Assembly: GCA_036260375.1 (NCBI GenBank)
Contig: DASZZZ010000113.1
Coordinates: forward strand, 1 to 9,781
Source of the DNA: DASZZZ01 sp036260375
Lineage (GTDB): Bacteria; Actinomycetota; CADDZG01; WHSQ01
Length of the DNA: 9,781 bases
Direction: 5' to 3'
Below, one piece after another: positions 6,316 through 9,781 of this stretch (its first letter is position 1; the number at the start of each line of letters is the position of its first letter). The position numbers and the translations under genes were made by a program. The notes under the pieces were generated by a model, which did no database searches, was not told where the DNA came from, and saw nothing but the letters and a program-made list of their open reading frames with translations.

Positions 6316-6330
6316 ACGCTCGCGCGCACG

Positions 6331-7101
6331 TCAGCCGATCGCGACGAGCGCCGCCGCGACGCCCTCGGCGCTCGCGTCCGCCGCCACGACGTCGACGCGC
6401 AGCCCGCGGCGGCGGGCCGCGTCGGCGGTCGTCGGGCCGATGCACGCGACGCGGCGCCGCGGAGGCTCGTCGCCGTCGTCGACTCCCAAGGCCCCCACGT
6501 CGAAGCGATCCGCGAAACGGTCGACCGCCGATGCGCTCGTGAACGTGACGACGTCGAAGTCGCCGGCGCGCACGCGCGCGGCCGCGGCTGGGTCGAGCGG
6601 CGGCTCGACGTTGCGATAGGCGACGACCTCGTCGATCGTCCACCCGCGCCCGGCGAGCGCGTCGGGCAGCGCGCGCGGCCCGTCCGCGACGCGCGGGAGC
6701 AGGACCGCGCCGGGGCCGTCGCCGAGCGCGCGCACGAGGTCGTCGCCGGTGGCACGCTCCGGGACGAGGTCGACGCGCACCCCGGCGGCGCGCAGACTGC
6801 GCGCGGTCGCGTTGCCGACCGCGCCGACCCGCGCGCGTCCGAGCGTCGCGCCGGTCGCGGCGAGACGCGCCGCGACCCGCTCGACTGCGTTGACGCTCGC
6901 GATCAGGACCCAGTCGTACGCGCCGCCCGCGGCGCGCGCCAGCGCGGCGTCGAGCTCGTGCCACGACTCGGGGTCGGCGATGGCGACCAGCGGCAGGTCG
7001 ACGACGTCCGCGCCGCGCTCCGCGAGCAGACGCCCGAGTCGTCCGCGTGCGCCCCCGGGGGCGGTCACCACGACCGCCATCCCGTCGAGCGGCGCGCTCA
7101 C
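6331..7101 (-). CDS. hemD: Uroporphyrinogen-III synthase
   Basis: This enzyme closes hydroxymethylbilane with inversion of ring D to give uroporphyrinogen III. The 256-residue protein has the weakly conserved two-lobed HemD pattern. An N-terminal VVVTAPGG is followed by LIASVNAVERV (66-76) and VGAVGNATA (92-100) in one lobe. The other lobe has VAYRNVEP (160-167), TFTSASAVDRF (186-196) and CIGPTTADAARRRG (220-233). Family sequence conservation is low, but the location directly after hemC is the standard one and makes the call safe. The start chosen is GTG at 7101, overlapping the hemC stop as GTGA, the same arrangement as hemB-hemL. An ATG at 7080 would give a protein 7 residues shorter and also fits, since the first conserved strand starts there. 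Confidence 0.93.
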   Translation of the reverse strand: MSAPLDGMAVVVTAPGGARGRLGRLLAERGADVVDLPLVAIADPESWHELDAALARAAGGAYDWVLIASVNAVERVAARLAATGATLGRARVGAVGNATARSLRAAGVRVDLVPERATGDDLVRALGDGPGAVLLPRVADGPRALPDALAGRGWTIDEVVAYRNVEPPLDPAAAARVRAGDFDVVTFTSASAVDRFADRFDVGALGVDDGDEPPRRRVACIGPTTADAARRRGLRVDVVAADASAEGVAAALVAIG

Positions 7102-8069
7102 GGCGCGTCGACGGGCGGTGCGTCGTCGGCCGAGAGCTCGGCGAGGATGTCGACGCCGCCCGCGTCGAGGATCGCGTCGGCGAGCTCGCGCCCGAGCGCG
7201 GCCGCCTCGCGCACGCCGCCGGACACGCGGTCGCGCAACGGGTCGCCGCCGCCGGGATGGCCGAGATATCCGGTTGCCACGAGCGACGCCCCGTCGACGC
7301 GCGCCGTGCACCCGACCGGCACCGAGCAGCCGCCCTCGAGCCGTTCGGAGAACGCCCGCTCGCACTCGACCTCGGCCCGCGCGCGTTCGTCCGACAGGCC
7401 GTCGAAGAGCTCACGGACGTCGGCGCGCGCCGCCAGGGCCTCGACCGCGAGCGCGCCCTGCGCGGGGGCCGGCACCCACCGTGCGGGATCGAGCGGCGCT
7501 CGGTCGGGGCCGCCGTCGCCGTACAGGCGCTCGAGGCCCGCGGCCGCGAGCACCGCGGCGTCGACGTCGCCGTCCGCGGCCTTGCGCACGCGCGTGTCGA
7601 GGTTGCCGCGCAGGTCGACGACGTCGACGTGCGGCGCGATCTCGGCGAGCAGCGCGCGGCGCCGGATGCTCGACGTCCCGACGCGCGCGCCCGGGGGCAG
7701 GCGCGCGAGCCGCTCCTCGCCGGAGTCGCCGCGGCCCCCGATCACGACGTCGTACACCGCGGCGCGCGCCGGCACGCACACGATGGTGCAGCCGTCGGCG
7801 AGACGCGCGGTGAGGTCCTTTGCGGAGTGGACCGCGACGTCGGCGCGGCCGTCGAGCAGCGCGCGCTCGACCTCCGCGACGAACAGTCCCTTGGTGCCGA
7901 TCTGCGCGAACGGGCGCGCGTCGCGATCGCCGGTCGTGCTGACGGTCTCGACGACGACGTCGAGCGACGGGTGCGCGGCCCGCAGGAGGTCGCCGACGAG
8001 CCCGGTCTGGCGCAGCGCCAGCCCGGAGCCGCGCGAGGCGATCGTCACGCAGGACAGGTCGGTCGCCAC
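7098..8069 (-). CDS. hemC: Porphobilinogen deaminase (hydroxymethylbilane synthase)
   Basis: The enzyme joins four porphobilinogens into the linear tetrapyrrole hydroxymethylbilane, using a covalently held dipyrromethane cofactor. The protein has 323 residues. It begins with TIASRGSGLALRQ (9-21). The catalytic Asp85 lies in VHSAKDL (80-86). GTSSIRRRA (131-139) and RGNLDTR (154-160) bind the cofactor and substrate carboxylates. Cys248 in EGGCSVPVG is the cofactor attachment residue. The GTG start at 8069 lies 7 bp after the hemA stop but has no clear ribosome binding site. A second in-frame GTG at 8048 would remove 7 residues and start at TIASRG, so the start is uncertain by that amount. The C-terminus (ADDAPPVDAP) is a short variable tail. 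The gene overlaps hemD by 4 bp. Confidence 0.96.
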   Translation of the reverse strand: MATDLSCVTIASRGSGLALRQTGLVGDLLRAAHPSLDVVVETVSTTGDRDARPFAQIGTKGLFVAEVERALLDGRADVAVHSAKDLTARLADGCTIVCVPARAAVYDVVIGGRGDSGEERLARLPPGARVGTSSIRRRALLAEIAPHVDVVDLRGNLDTRVRKAADGDVDAAVLAAAGLERLYGDGGPDRAPLDPARWVPAPAQGALAVEALAARADVRELFDGLSDERARAEVECERAFSERLEGGCSVPVGCTARVDGASLVATGYLGHPGGGDPLRDRVSGGVREAAALGRELADAILDAGGVDILAELSADDAPPVDAP

Positions 8070-8076
8070 GCAGACG

Positions 8077-9357
8077 CTACGGCTCTACGTCGAGGTCGAA
8101 CAGCTCGCGCACCGCGGCGACGTAGGCCGGCGACTGCGTCGAGGTCGACAGCTCCTTGAGCCGGTCCATCGGAACGTGCAGGAGCTTGGCGACGATGCGT
8201 CGCGTCATGTGTTCGACCGCGGCGCGCTCGTCGTCGGACAGCGACGCGAGCTTGCGCTCGGCGCGTTCGAGCTCCGCGGAGCGGATCTCGTCGGCGCGCG
8301 CCACGAGGGCCGCGATCGTCGGCGCGATCTCCGACGCGCCGGCCCAGCGCTCGAAGCGGTGCAGCTCCGCGGCGACGATGCGCTCGACCTCGGCGACCTC
8401 CTCGAGGCGACCGCCGATGGTCGACTCGACGACGTCCTGCAGGTCGCCGATGTCGCGCAGCACGACGCCGCTCAGCTCGGAGACCGACGCGTCGACGTCG
8501 CGCGGCACCGCGATGTCGACGACGAGCAGCGCGCCGGGCCGGGCGCGCCCCCCGAGCGCGTCGCGCACCGTCGCGCGGTCGACGATCGGAGCCGGCGCGG
8601 TCGTCGACGAGATCAGGATGTCGGCCTGCGCGAGCGCGTCGGCGAGCTCCTCGAACGGCCGCTGCCGCGCGTCGAACTCGGCGGCGAGGGCGGACGCGCG
8701 CTCGCGGCTCCGGTTGACGATCGTGACGTCGGTGACGCCCGCGCGCCGCAGAGCGCGCGCCGCGAGACGGCCCATCTTGCCGGCGCCGAGCACGACGACG
8801 TGCTTGCCGGTGAGCGTCTCGCCGTCGAACGCGCGCCGCGCGAGCTCGACCGCGGCCGACGACACCGACGCGGGGTTGCGCGCGATGTCGGTCTCGGCGC
8901 GGGCGCGGCGGCCGGTGCGCAGCGCGCTGCGGAACGCGGCCCCCAGCATCCGCCCGAGCGCGCCCTCGTCGCGCGCCGCGTCGAACGCGCGCCGTACCTG
9001 TCCGAGGATCTCGGACTCGCCGACGACGAGCGAGTCGATGCCGGCCGCGACGCGGAACAGGTGGTGGACCGCCGCGTCGGCGTCGTAGGTGTAGAGGTGG
9101 TCGACGAGCTCCTCGGGCGCGACGTGGCAGAACTCCGACAGGAAGTTGCGCAGGTCCTGCGCGCCGCCGTGGAACGTCGTGACGACCGCGTACACCTCGA
9201 CGCGGTTGCACGTCGAGAGCACCGCGGCCTCGGCGACGTGCTCGCAGCCGCGCAGGTGGTGCAGCGCCTTCGGGAGCCGGTCGTCGGCGATCGTGAGCCG
9301 CTCGAGCAGCGCGACGGGCGCGGTCTTGTGGTTGAGACCGACGACTACGATGCGCAC
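8077..9357 (-). CDS. hemA: Glutamyl-tRNA reductase
   Basis: This is the first committed enzyme of the C5 tetrapyrrole pathway: it reduces glutamyl-tRNA(Glu) to glutamate-1-semialdehyde with NADPH. The 426-residue protein has all three domains. The catalytic domain has GLNHKTAPV (7-15), the nucleophile Cys50 in LSTCNRVEVYA, His99, and GIDSLVVGESEILGQV (106-121). The NADPH domain has GAGKMG (191-196) and an IVNRSRERA strand end. A long helical dimerisation domain from about 330 includes RIVAKLLHVPMDRLK. The GTG start at 9357 is set by TTAGGAG 6 bases upstream. It lies 9 bp after rex and 7 bp before hemC. HemA is usually the flux-controlling step, which makes its place right behind a redox-sensing repressor meaningful. 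Confidence 0.98.
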   Translation of the reverse strand: MRIVVVGLNHKTAPVALLERLTIADDRLPKALHHLRGCEHVAEAAVLSTCNRVEVYAVVTTFHGGAQDLRNFLSEFCHVAPEELVDHLYTYDADAAVHHLFRVAAGIDSLVVGESEILGQVRRAFDAARDEGALGRMLGAAFRSALRTGRRARAETDIARNPASVSSAAVELARRAFDGETLTGKHVVVLGAGKMGRLAARALRRAGVTDVTIVNRSRERASALAAEFDARQRPFEELADALAQADILISSTTAPAPIVDRATVRDALGGRARPGALLVVDIAVPRDVDASVSELSGVVLRDIGDLQDVVESTIGGRLEEVAEVERIVAAELHRFERWAGASEIAPTIAALVARADEIRSAELERAERKLASLSDDERAAVEHMTRRIVAKLLHVPMDRLKELSTSTQSPAYVAAVRELFDLDVEP

Positions 9358-9363
9358 GAGCCG

Positions 9364-9370
9364 CTCCTAA
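9364..9370 (-). promoter_or_regulatory. Ribosome binding site of hemA, overlapping the rex stop codon
   Basis: On the minus strand TTAGGAG lies 6 bases before the hemA GTG and contains the TAG stop of rex. It fixes the hemA start and suggests that rex and hemA are read from one message with coupled translation. Confidence 0.8.
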
Positions 9371-9781
9371 CGAGCATCCCCGCGGGCGAGCCTCCGGTTC
9401 GCCTCGCGCGCGGTCGCGATCGCCTGCGTCCGCTGCTGGTAGAAGGACAGGATCTGGAGCTCGATCGAGAGGTCGACCTTCCGCACATTGACGTCCGGCG
9501 GAACGTTCACGACCGATGGCGCGAAGTTCAGGATCGACTTCACGCCGGCATCGACGAAGCGCTCGGCGACCTCCTGCGCGGAGCCGGGCGGCGTCGCGAT
9601 GATGCCGATGCACACGCCCTCGTCGACCACGGCCTGCTTGAGCTCGTCGATGTGGCGGACGACGATCCCGCCGACCTCCTCGCCCACGACGCCGTCCTCG
9701 ACGTCGAGCAGGGCCGCGATGCGAAAGCCGCGCTCGGAGAAGCCCTTGTAGGACGCGAGCGCGCGGCCGAGGTTGCCGATG
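9367..9781 (-). CDS. rex: Redox-sensing transcriptional repressor Rex, C-terminal part, truncated by window edge
   Basis: Rex represses respiration and fermentation genes when NADH is low and leaves DNA when NADH is bound. Only the last 137 residues are in the window; the DNA-binding winged helix and the promoter lie beyond the right edge. The visible part opens inside the Rossmann fold with GNLGRALASYKGF, the NAD(H)-binding glycine region. It goes on with FRIAALLDVE, IIATPPGSAQEVAERF and the diagnostic KSILNFAPSVVNVPPDV and DLSIELQILSFY. The frame is open to base 9780, so the internal GTG at 9687 is not the start. It is the upstream gene of the hem operon, as in the Streptomyces rex-hemACD unit where Rex is known to control its own operon. 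The same control here is inference, as the operator is not visible. Confidence 0.96.
   Translation of the reverse strand, partial: IGNLGRALASYKGFSERGFRIAALLDVEDGVVGEEVGGIVVRHIDELKQAVVDEGVCIGIIATPPGSAQEVAERFVDAGVKSILNFAPSVVNVPPDVNVRKVDLSIELQILSFYQQRTQAIATAREANRRLARGDAR

Noticed and set aside
8045..9613. A 522-residue open frame on the minus strand over hemA
   Set aside because: It is in a different frame from hemA, extremely Arg-rich, and crosses the rex-hemA junction. High GC removes stop codons from such frames.
9367..9687. A 106-residue protein starting at the GTG at 9687
   Set aside because: The Rossmann glycine motif and more Rex sequence continue upstream in frame to the window edge, so this is an internal codon of rex.
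1..9781. CRISPR array, transposon, tRNA, phage or defence genes
   Set aside because: No direct repeat series, terminal repeats, transposase-like or tRNA-like sequence was found. The region is ordinary respiratory and haem-synthesis chromosome.

Overview
The window reads as a stretch of chromosome from a very GC-rich bacterium (judged by eye at 70% or more), most likely an actinobacterium. The pointers are heavy use of GTG starts, nearly gap-free coding, and the order rex-hemA-hemC-hemD, which is known from Streptomyces. The cytochrome bc genes are not in the classical actinobacterial order (cytochrome c, Rieske, cytochrome b), and the Rieske protein is short with one membrane helix. A deep-branching actinobacterial class such as Thermoleophilia or Acidimicrobiia is therefore my best guess, but this is inference.

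Left part, plus strand, 1-3916: an apparent operon for a menaquinol:cytochrome c reductase. It holds the end of a cytochrome b (subunit IV-like part, cut by the window edge), a Rieske iron-sulphur protein, and a dihaem c-type cytochrome with two membrane helices. Two membrane proteins I cannot assign follow: a 228-residue protein with an extremely acidic extracytoplasmic domain, and a 57-residue lipoprotein with a C-terminal helix. The unit ends with a stand-alone class I glutamine amidotransferase. Spacings run from a 4-bp overlap to 29 bp, so the genes are probably co-transcribed.

Right part, minus strand, 9781-3992: an apparent operon rex (C-terminal part only, cut by the right edge), hemA, hemC, hemD, hemB, hemL. 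The five hem genes encode the whole route from glutamyl-tRNA to uroporphyrinogen III (the C5 pathway), under a likely NADH-sensing repressor as first gene. The genes are joined by 7-9 bp gaps or GTGA overlaps, except for a 75-bp gap with a nested inverted repeat before hemB.

The two operons converge at about 3917-3991, where two GC-rich inverted repeats could end transcription from both sides. The functional link is plain: one unit makes tetrapyrrole precursor under redox control, the other builds a respiratory complex needing b- and c-type haem. No tRNA, rRNA, CRISPR array or mobile element was seen. No gap longer than 75 bp lies between genes. The least explained part is the acidic membrane protein plus small lipoprotein at 2308-3164, candidates for accessory subunits of this reductase.
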